This document shows, piece after piece, positions 10,741-22,506 of a stretch of 64,000 nucleotides of DNA (the stretch's first letter is position 1; every line of letters starts with the position of its first letter). The stretch comes from Hofstenia miamia (lineage: Eukaryota; Xenacoelomorpha; Acoela). Below the pieces are notes generated by a model that did no database searches, was not told the origin of the DNA, and saw only the letters and a list, made by a program, of their open reading frames with translations. A program made the translations under genes and the position numbers. The stretch spans positions 3,601,945 to 3,665,944 of the forward strand of contig SCFE01000003.1 in the NCBI GenBank assembly GCA_004352715.1, written 5' to 3'.

Positions 10741-10909
10741 TCTTGAAACCGAAAAAAAACCAAGAATCCAAGAAGTAGAGAATAAAGATTATGAGACAGC
10801 CTCTGAAACTGAAAGCGAATATGAATGTAACGCCTTAACGAGATCTATTAGCTGTAATAACAAACAAATGATCACTGCGAAATCGATATATATATACAGA
10901 TGTACTTAA

Positions 10910-11195
10910 AAATGGAAATCTTAGGTTAAACGTAGATCCTGGTGCTCATTGCAATGCCCTGACAATAAAAACCATCAGAAGACATAAGCTCGAAAAAATT
11001 ACAATGTAGCGACAACAAATTCATCACTTAAACGATATGGTGGTAGTGATATACCGATAATTAATGCAATTAAATTGCCAATGAAAGTTGGAAGAAGTAA
11101 AGAGATGAACTGGAAATTTATCGTCAATACAGAAGATGTTGATCCTATTTTGGGGCTGCAGTCATCCATGAAAGTCGGATTGCTTACAGTATTAT
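10910..11195 (+). pseudogene. Gypsy protease remnant, active-site DTG changed to DPG
   Basis: A LNVDPGAHCNAL segment (10925-10960) stands where the aspartic protease active site DTGA normally sits. Thr has become Pro. A RYGGSDIPI segment and the closing PILGLQSS segment (11143-11170) follow. Stops occur between them. The enzyme would have cut the Gag-Pol precursor. This copy is inactive. Confidence 0.6.
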
Positions 11196-11199
11196 AATC

Positions 11200-11631
11200 T
11201 TGTCTTCATCACCTATATTGAGACATTTTAAAATTGAAAACCCAATTGTCATCCAAGTTGATCCTTCAAAAGATGGGTTGGGTGCTTGCCTAATGCAAGA
11301 TAAGCACGTTTGTGTCTATGCTGCCAGATCCCTATCAAATGCAAAAAGGAAATATAGTCAAATGGAAAAAGAACTCATTGTCATCGTTTATGACTGCAGG
11401 AAATTTTACCAATACATATATGTATTACCCATTACTGTGCAATCAGACCATAAACCACTAGCATCACTACAACGCAAGAACATCAATGATACTCCACCGA
11501 GAATACAGAGACTTCTTACAGCTTTGCAGACCTACGAGGTCCTAAAGATTATATACACCCCAGGGAATCAAATGTTTATTGCTGATACATTGTCACGATT
11601 GGAATCAGAAGTAAATCATGATGAATCTTAA
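11200..11631 (+). pseudogene. Gypsy RNase H domain, open frame
   Basis: A 143-codon open frame without a genuine ATG (the first codon is TTG). It begins at the RT connection (PILRHFKIENPI) and contains the RNase H_like signature: VDPSKDGLGACLMQ, QMEKELIVIV, SDHKPLASL, then YTPGNQMFIADTLSRLE. The usual Asp of DAS has become P here. The upstream RT palm with its YxDD motif is absent. The domain is cut off from any start, so it is part of a dead pol gene. Confidence 0.7.
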
Positions 11632-11639
11632 GAAATAGA

Positions 11640-12502
11640 TTTTAAAGCACATTCAGTTAATTTTCCGTCGTTTACAGGATACGACGTTTATAAATTACGC
11701 ACTGCGACGAAAAAGGATGAAGCTCTTCATTATGTCAAGTAATGTATTTTGGGGTTGGCCTGAACACAAAAAAAGTGTACCAGAACAACTAAGAACAAAT
11801 TGGAAATTAAGAAATGAATTGCAATATTCAAAAGGATTAATCTGTAAACAACACAGAATTATTATACCGAAAAATTTAAGATCATACATGTTATGTATAT
11901 TACACACCCATCACTGTGGTATCGAAAAAACCAAGTTAATTGCTAAGGAGATGTACAAATGTTCAAAAACTGTCATTAAGATGCCGAAATGTCCAAGAAG
12001 GAGTAATGTATTACAATGCAACTCCTCTATGTGGTTACGATTTTTCTCCTTGTCAGTTTTTACATAGTAGACGTATCCGTACTATCGTACCTGTACATAC
12101 TGAATTGCTTAAACCAGAAGTGAACGTTCGCGAAATAGGAATAGAGCAAAGAAAAAATCACTAAAACGCACAAGTACTACTATAATAAAAAACTACAGTT
12201 TTGACAGTTTTACGAAAATGAGATGACAAGGGGACTCTTGGAGTTATTCCCGAAGTAATTTCCGATCGATCATATGAGATTAAGACAGAACGTAGCACTA
12301 TCATGTGACGTAATAGAAAGGACAAAGCATCTGCCCAAAGCCCTCTGATAGTGCCTGAGGACTATTTAGAATCAGAGGCTGAAATAATGAACTCGTCGAC
12401 GGCTAATAGTAAAAAGGACGTCACAAAACCCAGTAATGAAATGCCTTTGCGCCGTTCTCACAGAAGCAGAAGGCCGCCGGACAGACTTATGTATGTTTTC
12501 TA
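11640..12502 (+). pseudogene. Gypsy integrase remnant, zinc domain and C-terminus, catalytic core deleted
   Basis: From 11717 an open stretch carries the integrase zinc-binding region: W-x-L-R-N-E-L, G-L-I-C-K-Q-H-R-I-I-I-P, then LHTHHCGIEK, near 11805-11940. The DDE core that should follow is missing. Sequence resumes at 12035 with a CGYDFSPCQFLHSRRIRT segment typical of the C-terminal integrase region. Near 12265-12300 a RSYEIKTE segment follows, and an RRSHRSRRPPDRL tail sits near 12453-12490. Frames are broken. Confidence 0.65.
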
Positions 12503-12519
12503 GAGAGAGAGAGAGAGGG
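12502..12519 (+). promoter_or_regulatory. Polypurine tract
   Basis: An 18-nt run of A and G (agagag...aggg) directly abuts the TG of the 3' LTR. This is the expected position of the plus-strand primer for reverse transcription. Confidence 0.75.
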
Positions 12520-12672
12520 TGTAACATGTACTAAGGTAAATAAAAGGCTAATGTGGGAATCTGTTGTTTACCTTAGCAGACAAGTAACACCAGTGTTATT
12601 ACTATAAATAGCTGTGTATCTATTTAGTTAGGTTGGCTTAGTAAATCTATTTTTATAACTCTTATCTTTACG
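12520..12672 (+). repeat. 3' LTR
   Basis: Starts TGTAACATGTACTAAGG. The last dinucleotide is CG instead of CA. Otherwise it aligns along its whole length with the 5' LTR. Confidence 0.8.
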
Positions 12673-13706
12673 AACATAGTCAGAGGAATGAGGTTTGCTT
12701 GTTTTAAATACCATCCTTTAAGGTTTCAAACAGACATTCATTTTTGTATGTATCCATTTTTATCATCATTTCTTGTAAAAATAAGATACGAACAACATGG
12801 CTTCAAGCAATCATTTGAGCTTGTAAAAATTCTGTATGTTTAAAACACTATCTCATATTTTTTATAGCCTTTATTTAGTTTATTTCTAATCGCATTAATT
12901 GTAGTGTTTATTTGATTGCTAAATTTCCTTCCTGTAAAATACACGCATCAAAATGACTGCATGCCGCATGCGTTGAATGATGGAGCAATAGTCAGTAGGC
13001 CTCACACATTTAACCCGTTTGCCACTTAATTACTCATCACTGGAGTTGTTTTCTAACAGAAGCCCAGAGGCGTCAACTGCTTTTCAAATGTGGGAGCGAT
13101 TAGAATCAAGTGGTCATAGGCGGATAATATCCTAAAACAATAAAAATCATTATTTCTATTCCATTTGCCAACACACTTCACTTTTTATTTCAAAATTGTT
13201 AAGTAACCCCAAAAAATATGGATCACCCCAAAACTACATGCGCTGCTTATTTAAATGTGGAGGGACAAGTCCCCAATCCTCCCTTTGGCATACGAAACAG
13301 ATAGTTAATACACATTGGATGAAGTTACATTTTGTATTCCGCTAGGATTTCCACTATTTAATACATTAATATATATATAATTCAAAATGGAATTATTAAA
13401 GGATAAAAAGGATAAAAAAGCTCATGGACATTAGATTATTCATTTAATAATGATCTATATAACATTACATTGCTTGGTAAAAAAACGTTACAATTTGCCA
13501 TTTGTATATACTAGTTTCTACCGGCTACGGTTTATATGTATATCATTGTGTAAGATTTTAACCAATTTGTATTTTGATGATGTTGTTTATTTGCACCTGT
13601 TGTCTATCAGTTTAAAAGTAACGTCTTTTGAAGGAAATCATATAGACACAAATCAGTTATTTCTGAATAAACATTTAAACAAATTATTGATAAGTAAAAA
13701 GCCTAC
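12673..13706. other. Unassigned DNA
   Basis: AT-rich sequence with a slightly GC-richer patch near 12950-13080. I see no gene or transposon end. Confidence 0.4.
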
Positions 13707-13928
13707 TTGAAATGGGCGATGCATGAGAATATGTTTAACTGAAGTTGAGACTGGAAAATTGGAAGCTGGAATAAAAATATCCCTTCTGACAGTAGAGAAC
13801 AAGAATGATATCAGACCAGTAATGATCATGACAATGGAAACAATTAATCCACATACTAGATGGCGCTTCTGTGAATTGCTTACTTCCTTGATTGCATTCT
13901 CGTCCGGTGGAATAAATAAAGACACTGT
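13707..13928 (-). CDS. Candidate internal exon of a one-pass membrane protein
   Basis: The minus strand shows an acceptor (ctctttag, AG at 13930-13929), then 222 nt of open frame (74 codons), then a donor (CAA|GTAGGC, GT at 13706-13705). Both ends fall in phase 0. The peptide has a charged part (PPDENAIKEVSNSQKRH), one strongly hydrophobic segment of about 23 residues starting LVCGLIVSIVMIITGLISF, then a basic STVRRD. This looks like one transmembrane helix with a positive flank. There is no in-frame ATG at the upstream end, which fits an internal exon. I do not recognise the family. The opposite strand is also open for 69 codons, so the strand choice is inference. Confidence 0.35.
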
Positions 13929-14198
13929 CTAAAGAGATTCATTCAATAGAATTGTCATGTTAATACTGATAAAATTAAAATTTAAAATTGTAGAGAAAAT
14001 AGATACAGCGTTTCGTCTTGACTCCACTTGTAAAAGAAAAAGGTCTTATTCTACATCCAATAAGAAACAGCTTGATTATAACAATGGGATAACCAATGGA
14101 CATAAAATTTGCACACAATTGCACGACGTCTTAGAAACCACGTAATCTGCACTTTCAAGAGTTATATATGGCGTTTAAATAAACCATTATAACAGTAA

Positions 14199-14415
14199 CT
14201 AAACTCTGTCCCAGTTAATAAGTGAACCGTTTTTTTAGAAAAATGAGGTAGTATGATATAAACACGAGTATAATTTCAAGTTTTGATTTGCATTTTTTTA
14301 TAATATGCCTAAGGTCCTAAACTATCTAATTCGAGCCCAAACCATGGTATTTACGCTATAATAAAACCCCAATTATTTATATAAAACTTTACTTATTAAC
14401 TGGGACAGAGTTTAG
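14199..14415. mobile_element. 217-bp MITE with 25-bp perfect terminal inverted repeats
   Basis: The left end 14199-14223 starts CTAAACTCTGTCCCAGTT and the right end 14391-14415 is its exact reverse complement. The flanks share TAA (14196-14198 and 14416-14418). A TA duplication of the Tc1 type cannot be told apart from a 3-bp TAA. No coding capacity. Confidence 0.75.
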
Positions 14416-15153
14416 TAACCACTAATCAATGCTTTTCATACATTAAGGTGGTGTTCGAAAAGAATTCTTTAATAGCAATACAATATCAATTATCATCAGA
14501 GATCTCCAGTTAAATGTTCATATATACTAATTGGATCGTAAAATCTGTTTTATTTGATTAAAAAAACACCTTCAAAATGAAAAAAAAATATTTTTTGATA
14601 ATTTAAGAAAAACGAAAAATCTCATTTTTTGTATAGTTTAGAATAACAGTTAATCTAAGTAAGCCCTTCAAGATGTTACACTAGCGTTTTTGGATTAATG
14701 CTAAACAATATTTCTTTTTAACCTTTCGAGTACACATAGGCTAAAGTTATACTATGGGTATGGTAGCAAGAGCAATAAGAAATCGTATCACCAGTAAACA
14801 GTGTTCCGAAAAAACGGAATTTTTTATTTAAATCTGATTTTTTATCTAAATTTCAATTTTACCCAGACAATCTTCCAATGTAGTAAATATTAGAAATCCT
14901 TTTGATACTACAATAATTTAATCAATCTTGAATAAACTGAAGATAAAAAACATGCAAAACAACATTTTAGAGCTTGCCAATTTATTCCAATATCAGGGCA
15001 ATGACTTCAAAACAATTGGAATACACTAACTACTTGTATCTCTTTTAGTGTACTTGATTTAAATCAATAATTGAACTAATAATGTGCTTTGATTAAAATC
15101 ATGATTTAAATTCAATTTAAATCGAGTGATTTACATCGAAAACACTGCCAGTA
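14416..15153. other. Unassigned AT-rich DNA
   Basis: No supported feature. Confidence 0.4.
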
Positions 15154-15243
15154 ACTGGTTAGACTGCATTGCAATCACATAGTCTAACCGATATATCATT
15201 GTGATAGATCACATGTGGCCAATCAAGTAGTCTAACCATAGCC
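15154..15243. mobile_element. Truncated copy of the 678-902 MITE family
   Basis: 15190-15243 aligns with the right end of the MITE at 678-902 (gtgatagatcac, then aatca, then tagtctaacc, then GCC before TTA at 15244-15246). Just upstream, GGTTAGACT and AGTCTAACC form a small hairpin (15154-15189), probably a second decayed end. Confidence 0.5.
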
Positions 15244-15246
15244 TTA

Positions 15247-16161
15247 GGAGTAAAACATATCCAAATCCTACGTTTAAAGGTATGTAGATTAACAAAAGAG
15301 TACTCGAACGGTGAACTTTTCGCAAATTTATTCGATGCGTTCAAACGAATTTTATTCACACAAATCGGAATACGAGCGTATATAGGATTTATTTAACTGC
15401 ACATCACGGATTATCATAATCTCAAAGTTTTAATCGTCTAAGATTACATACTGAGCGAAAAAGGAAAATTGTATTCATATAAATCATGCACTAAGCAATT
15501 TGAGGAAAGTTTATGACAGGACTTCCTAAAACTTTCGACGTCTCAGGAACTTCAAAAAATATTAAATATATTCTCAGGATTTTAAATAAATACAAGCTAA
15601 ACGAAAACAAAGTTTTATAAAAAGACTAATAATAACTGGGACATACATGTATTTGCTGGATGACATAACTACCAGTTTTTTGTTTAATATTATGCATAAA
15701 TATTTTATTTTTTTAATAATATTCATGGTATACAGTATAATCTGTTAAAAGAAAAAACGTTAATTTAATATACTAATAATTCAATGTTGTCGTTTGTTCT
15801 TAAATGTATTGAAACGTTTAGAAAATAGAGCGAGGTAAATAAAATCACAATTGAAAATGTAACTAAAAATCTGTCCATAATTGTCTTTGCCAGGCAAATA
15901 TTTTCTGCTTACTTGCGAGTGAACTGAAATTTTAACTAGTAAGAGCTCCTAGAAAAAATTATTTAGTGTCTGAAAGAAAATATCAAAACAGAGCCAGTGG
16001 CGCAGCCAGGGGAGGGAGCACGATGCAATAACCCCCTTGGGTTGGTCATCCATATCCTATTGTTCGTTATCTTCAATGCTAAAAAACCATTTTTCTGCAA
16101 ACAATATGAATATTCCGTTAGTAAGAAGAGAAAGACTAAGGCTATTAGTCATATGACAATA
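15247..16161. other. Unassigned DNA with an isolated hAT-like end
   Basis: Apart from a CAGTGGCGCAGCCAGG terminus at 15995-16010, similar to the MITE at 9216-9440 and without a visible right partner, nothing is recognised. Confidence 0.4.
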
Positions 16162-16634
16162 ATTTTAGTTCATACAAGAAGCAAGAGAGCTTAGTCAATG
16201 GACAAGAGCACAATTTTACTATGACATGAGTTACGGGCAGAAAAAATACATTTTAGGGACACCTGAAAAAGAAGAAAGTTAAAAAATGAAATGATGCTGA
16301 AAAAATCTTTAAATAATCAGGTTAAGAGCTACAGTTCTGAGAGGACCCAACTCCAACTTCGTCAGAGGGACATGAAGTTCCCTCCCACAACTTCAGCATA
16401 GGAAACCAGCTTTTTTGTCTAGGTGCAAGATGAAGAGAATATAATAACTAAACCTCCTTGAATTGTAGCTCTTAACCTGATTATTTAAAGATTTTTTTCA
16501 GTATCACTTCATTTTTAACTTACTCTTTTGCAGGTTTCCCTACAGTGAATTGTTTCTGCCCGTAACCCATGTCATAGTAATTTAGTGTTCTTGTCCACTG
16601 ACTAAGCTCTCTTGCTTCTTGAATGAACTAAAAT
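16162..16634. repeat. Long inverted repeat with arms of about 173 bp (foldback element)
   Basis: The left arm 16162-16336 reads ATTTTAGTTCAT, then agaagcaagagagcttagtca, and so on. It pairs with the right arm 16463-16634 with scattered mismatches. About 125 bp of unrelated spacer with GC-richer text (ctccaacttcgtcagaggg) lies between. It could be a foldback MITE or two nested copies in opposite orientation. No clear target duplication was seen. Confidence 0.65.
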
Positions 16635-16703
16635 CAGGCTATAGGCCTAGTGACTCCCTGCTTTTGCATCTGTTCATATTCGCTTTGAATTATATATATA
16701 TAT

Positions 16704-16704
16704 N
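16704..16704. other. Single N next to a TA tract (scaffold join)
   Basis: One N after a TA run. A poly-C run (ccccccccc) and the 1000-N gap follow within 140 bp, so assembly quality is low here. Confidence 0.8.
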
Positions 16705-16838
16705 CAAAAATGCTGCCTCATTCCTACGTAAAAATTTAATAATCAGCTAAGACCATTCAATTCTCAAATTACTGATTTGCTAAGAATCATGAGGTTGAAA
16801 ATTATTGATATGATGCCCCCCCCCAGTCCTAGACCTCC

Positions 16839-17838
16839 NNNNNNNNNNNNNNNNNNNNNNNNNNNNNNNNNNNNNNNNNNNNNNNNNNNNNNNNNNNNNN
16901 NNNNNNNNNNNNNNNNNNNNNNNNNNNNNNNNNNNNNNNNNNNNNNNNNNNNNNNNNNNNNNNNNNNNNNNNNNNNNNNNNNNNNNNNNNNNNNNNNNNN
17001 NNNNNNNNNNNNNNNNNNNNNNNNNNNNNNNNNNNNNNNNNNNNNNNNNNNNNNNNNNNNNNNNNNNNNNNNNNNNNNNNNNNNNNNNNNNNNNNNNNNN
17101 NNNNNNNNNNNNNNNNNNNNNNNNNNNNNNNNNNNNNNNNNNNNNNNNNNNNNNNNNNNNNNNNNNNNNNNNNNNNNNNNNNNNNNNNNNNNNNNNNNNN
17201 NNNNNNNNNNNNNNNNNNNNNNNNNNNNNNNNNNNNNNNNNNNNNNNNNNNNNNNNNNNNNNNNNNNNNNNNNNNNNNNNNNNNNNNNNNNNNNNNNNNN
17301 NNNNNNNNNNNNNNNNNNNNNNNNNNNNNNNNNNNNNNNNNNNNNNNNNNNNNNNNNNNNNNNNNNNNNNNNNNNNNNNNNNNNNNNNNNNNNNNNNNNN
17401 NNNNNNNNNNNNNNNNNNNNNNNNNNNNNNNNNNNNNNNNNNNNNNNNNNNNNNNNNNNNNNNNNNNNNNNNNNNNNNNNNNNNNNNNNNNNNNNNNNNN
17501 NNNNNNNNNNNNNNNNNNNNNNNNNNNNNNNNNNNNNNNNNNNNNNNNNNNNNNNNNNNNNNNNNNNNNNNNNNNNNNNNNNNNNNNNNNNNNNNNNNNN
17601 NNNNNNNNNNNNNNNNNNNNNNNNNNNNNNNNNNNNNNNNNNNNNNNNNNNNNNNNNNNNNNNNNNNNNNNNNNNNNNNNNNNNNNNNNNNNNNNNNNNN
17701 NNNNNNNNNNNNNNNNNNNNNNNNNNNNNNNNNNNNNNNNNNNNNNNNNNNNNNNNNNNNNNNNNNNNNNNNNNNNNNNNNNNNNNNNNNNNNNNNNNNN
17801 NNNNNNNNNNNNNNNNNNNNNNNNNNNNNNNNNNNNNN
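16839..17838. other. Assembly gap, 1000 N
   Basis: Exactly 1000 N. The right edge is a TA repeat. Confidence 1.
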
Positions 17839-17861
17839 TATATATATATATATATATATGT

Positions 17862-18759
17862 ATTTATTTGCGCCTAAGGCTTTAATTATAGTGAAATTAG
17901 TGCAGTAAGGGGGAATAAGTGTAAAAATTAGTAAAATGTAGAATCTATGCCTAATAACAGGGCCATTGACATTCTGTTACCATGTAGAACCAGTTAGTTT
18001 CTTAATTTTTAATGGAATTAATATTTCAACTTCGCCAATATTTGGTGATAGGATAGTCTACTAACCCTAAAGGAATATGGCATTTATCATATACGTATTT
18101 TATAGAGAAACAGTAAGTTGTGATGTAAATGGTATATACTTGTAAAAGTGATGTTAACTTTTCGAAATTCCGTTACCGGCTAGTTTTGTGTTCATTGATC
18201 AAAGAAAAATGATTTTTTCAAAAATAAAATTCTTTCTCATTGATGAATCTACTAAGGAGTCACACAATACACGTTTTCATTTTAACAGTGAAAATGACCA
18301 GCCTCTATAGATTAATTGTTTAGAATGGTTACGGTAATATACTCTATTTATATAAGACCTAGGAATTTTAGGCTTATACCTAAATTTTCCTCATTTTGAA
18401 ATAGGCGTTGTATAATAACCAGGGCCCGAAATAAATTTGTTTTTATCCAAAACGCAATTTTTGCTAGTTTGCTTTGTTAGGCAATAACACAAATGTGACC
18501 TGCAATTCCTATATTTCTTCGAAAAATATTTTAACGATTGCCAATATTACTTAGAAATGTCGTGAAATCTCTCAAATATATTGGAACATTGACATAAGGT
18601 CAACAAAGCACATTTTGCTTTTCAAATTTGTAAGCGAATTGTAAGAGCAGATGTGAAAAGTGTATTCTCAAAAAGGACGTACTATCACTTGAACACCAAC
18701 CTTTTACCATTGAACATTCAAAACTATTATGTTTTGGCATGGAAATCACACCTAGCGTT
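17862..18759. other. Unassigned AT-rich DNA
   Basis: No gene or repeat end supported. Confidence 0.4.
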
Positions 18760-20632
18760 GAAATTTAATAATTTTTTAATCAGTGTGTTACCCTATTTTA
18801 GACATTTTTTAACGCAATTTATTGCGCAATTTTTGACATATTTTAGTGCAATAAATTACAAGGCTGATAAAAATCATTAAAATGCGTAAATTGTTGATTT
18901 GCTTGCAAAATGCTGCATACGAATTTATTGTGCTTCTTGGGGAGATTTTATGGTTGCTCCGTCAGACCTATATTACAAGTACTTCAATTCAATGATACCT
19001 AAACATAGAAATGCACTTTTACTGTACTATTTCTATATTTTCAAAACAGAAGTGGCAATTGGTCATATGTCATTAGGGTCACCAAATGAAATAGAATTTT
19101 GTAAAATAACTTTCGCATTTGTATTTTAAATACATTTGATTTTGACACACTTTAGAGTTAAAACCTTTACTGCAGACTTTTGGAATAGTCAAAAGGTATT
19201 ATCAATTTCCGCCTAATTTCCTGTCCAATAGAAACTAGTCCAACCGCGTAACACGGCCATTGCATGTTCAGTTTTTATTTGCAGATGCTCCATCGTCTGC
19301 CAATCCAGTGGGAATTATTAGCGCAGAGCCGGTGACGCAATTGAAGCTACACCAACGTCAGCTATGTCTAGAATTACGTTTAATCATTATTCCGCCATAT
19401 TTTAATTATTTATGGGAAACTCAGTGTGCATAAAGCCAAGAACTGCCCACTTTTACCTACTTGATTGTTCACAACTAACACCGGTTACTACTTCCCCTTT
19501 CATTTTTCACTTTTTCCGACTATTTACATTGTAAAAACAAGAGCGCCGCTTCCCTGCAACCGTTCAAAGTCAATCAGAAGTCTATTTCAAATCTTACTTT
19601 TACGTTCCCGTTTTTGTTATACGTAATAATAGAATTTCGTACTTTTATTATGTGGATATGAATCATGCTTTATTGTGGCATATGGTTGTTCTGCCACATC
19701 TGTGCTTACTATATTTGTTCAATTCCTTTATTAATTCACTTTAAAAATAGCATTTTGCTGTGTTTTTCCAATTTGGCTGATTCAAATATCTCAGTACTTG
19801 ATAGAACTTCAAATCTGCATATTGCTATTGCAGCATCAATTCTTTAATTTTCACATATAAATTTTCATATATGTATATACATATATGTTAAGGTTCTCCA
19901 TGTTTTGGTCATGTTTGAACAATCTGGTGTGGTGTAGTTTTGCTTAAGAATTGCTGTGCAGAAAAAATTATTCTCTAATTCCTGGAAATTGCATAAAAAT
20001 GAAAAATAATTTATATTTGGCAACTGAGGATTACCCTAATTACTGCAATTTTGAAAGAAAATTTTATTGCATTTGTAAGAGATCTAAAATTCAACCGATT
20101 TGAAAAGATTTTTTGCATTGTGATTTTTACCCAAAATGCACCATATCATGTTGTTCCAATGCAACTTTTCAAACATAACCAAGATATGGACATCCATAAT
20201 ATTCATATACACATGTGCTCACGCTAACTACTTTAATTAATGAAGCAATTGTACGCAAAGCCAGTTTGAATCCGTAAATATTTCAGCCAATTTTTTAGTA
20301 CATTTATTGAGATGCGGCCCATCGATATAAATATTTTCCATTTATACACATAACGTTATGATGGTTACATATAACTTGTCTATAGATAGCATCAGAAGAA
20401 AAATTTGGTGCCAATAGTATCTTATGCTGGAAAGAAACAATTTTGAATTTATATGCAGTTTCTCAACATATCAAAAAAGGAACGCCATAGTTTTTACGAT
20501 GTAATTTTTAGCCAACCCATCTATTCACAATATAAATGCACTTAAGCAAAATATTTTTAAATTATTTTCTAATTATAGTCACGAATTCCAATATGAGTTC
20601 TCCTAGAATTCCCACTCAATGACGCTGCGCAT
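18760..20632. repeat. First copy of a 1873-bp exact direct duplication
   Basis: Identical by eye to 20634-22506 (offset 1874), with a single N between the copies at 20633. The left copy ends exactly where the N stands, while the right copy runs on into unique DNA. This is the signature of an unmerged contig overlap or haplotype pair rather than an old tandem duplication. Confidence 0.85.
19285..19433 (+). CDS. Candidate terminal exon of an unidentified gene
   Basis: A strong acceptor (cagtttttatttgcag, AG at 19283-19284) opens 149 nt that are clearly less AT-rich than their surroundings. After 2 nt of a split codon the frame runs 48 codons to TAA at 19431. The peptide begins APSSANPVGIISAEPVTQLK and ends with a WETQCA tail. 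No transposon motif is present and I do not recognise the protein. The text before the acceptor has a pyrimidine-rich tract. The upstream exon was not found. Confidence 0.4.
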
Positions 20633-20633
20633 N

Positions 20634-22506
20634 GAAATTTAATAATTTTTTAATCAGTGTGTTACCCTATTTTAGACATTTTTTAACGCAATTTATTGCG
20701 CAATTTTTGACATATTTTAGTGCAATAAATTACAAGGCTGATAAAAATCATTAAAATGCGTAAATTGTTGATTTGCTTGCAAAATGCTGCATACGAATTT
20801 ATTGTGCTTCTTGGGGAGATTTTATGGTTGCTCCGTCAGACCTATATTACAAGTACTTCAATTCAATGATACCTAAACATAGAAATGCACTTTTACTGTA
20901 CTATTTCTATATTTTCAAAACAGAAGTGGCAATTGGTCATATGTCATTAGGGTCACCAAATGAAATAGAATTTTGTAAAATAACTTTCGCATTTGTATTT
21001 TAAATACATTTGATTTTGACACACTTTAGAGTTAAAACCTTTACTGCAGACTTTTGGAATAGTCAAAAGGTATTATCAATTTCCGCCTAATTTCCTGTCC
21101 AATAGAAACTAGTCCAACCGCGTAACACGGCCATTGCATGTTCAGTTTTTATTTGCAGATGCTCCATCGTCTGCCAATCCAGTGGGAATTATTAGCGCAG
21201 AGCCGGTGACGCAATTGAAGCTACACCAACGTCAGCTATGTCTAGAATTACGTTTAATCATTATTCCGCCATATTTTAATTATTTATGGGAAACTCAGTG
21301 TGCATAAAGCCAAGAACTGCCCACTTTTACCTACTTGATTGTTCACAACTAACACCGGTTACTACTTCCCCTTTCATTTTTCACTTTTTCCGACTATTTA
21401 CATTGTAAAAACAAGAGCGCCGCTTCCCTGCAACCGTTCAAAGTCAATCAGAAGTCTATTTCAAATCTTACTTTTACGTTCCCGTTTTTGTTATACGTAA
21501 TAATAGAATTTCGTACTTTTATTATGTGGATATGAATCATGCTTTATTGTGGCATATGGTTGTTCTGCCACATCTGTGCTTACTATATTTGTTCAATTCC
21601 TTTATTAATTCACTTTAAAAATAGCATTTTGCTGTGTTTTTCCAATTTGGCTGATTCAAATATCTCAGTACTTGATAGAACTTCAAATCTGCATATTGCT
21701 ATTGCAGCATCAATTCTTTAATTTTCACATATAAATTTTCATATATGTATATACATATATGTTAAGGTTCTCCATGTTTTGGTCATGTTTGAACAATCTG
21801 GTGTGGTGTAGTTTTGCTTAAGAATTGCTGTGCAGAAAAAATTATTCTCTAATTCCTGGAAATTGCATAAAAATGAAAAATAATTTATATTTGGCAACTG
21901 AGGATTACCCTAATTACTGCAATTTTGAAAGAAAATTTTATTGCATTTGTAAGAGATCTAAAATTCAACCGATTTGAAAAGATTTTTTGCATTGTGATTT
22001 TTACCCAAAATGCACCATATCATGTTGTTCCAATGCAACTTTTCAAACATAACCAAGATATGGACATCCATAATATTCATATACACATGTGCTCACGCTA
22101 ACTACTTTAATTAATGAAGCAATTGTACGCAAAGCCAGTTTGAATCCGTAAATATTTCAGCCAATTTTTTAGTACATTTATTGAGATGCGGCCCATCGAT
22201 ATAAATATTTTCCATTTATACACATAACGTTATGATGGTTACATATAACTTGTCTATAGATAGCATCAGAAGAAAAATTTGGTGCCAATAGTATCTTATG
22301 CTGGAAAGAAACAATTTTGAATTTATATGCAGTTTCTCAACATATCAAAAAAGGAACGCCATAGTTTTTACGATGTAATTTTTAGCCAACCCATCTATTC
22401 ACAATATAAATGCACTTAAGCAAAATATTTTTAAATTATTTTCTAATTATAGTCACGAATTCCAATATGAGTTCTCCTAGAATTCCCACTCAATGACGCT
22501 GCGCAT
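20634..22506. repeat. Second copy of the 1873-bp direct duplication
   Basis: See 18760-20632. It includes a second copy of the candidate exon at 21159-21307. Confidence 0.85.
21159..21307 (+). CDS. Candidate terminal exon, duplicate copy
   Basis: The same acceptor, frame and stop as 19285-19433. It is probably the same genomic exon represented twice by the assembly. Confidence 0.35.

Larger units (their letters stand above)
10008..12672 (+). mobile_element. Ty3/Gypsy LTR retroelement, both LTRs present, internally deleted
   Basis: A 2.67-kb element bounded by two 153-bp LTRs (10008-10160 and 12520-12672). The flanks ACCAT (10003-10007) and AACAT (12673-12677) differ at one base and fit an aged 5-bp target duplication. 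Internal order is gag, protease, RNase H, integrase, the normal Gypsy order, but the reverse transcriptase core is missing between protease and RNase H. All reading frames carry stops or shifts. The gag style and the GWP and LHxxHxGIE integrase zinc region suggest the Mag-like branch. It cannot move by itself. Confidence 0.8.

Noticed and set aside
18899-19129. 76-codon open frame
   Set aside because: Starts at a TTG, has no motif, and is repeated only because the whole 1.87-kb block is duplicated.
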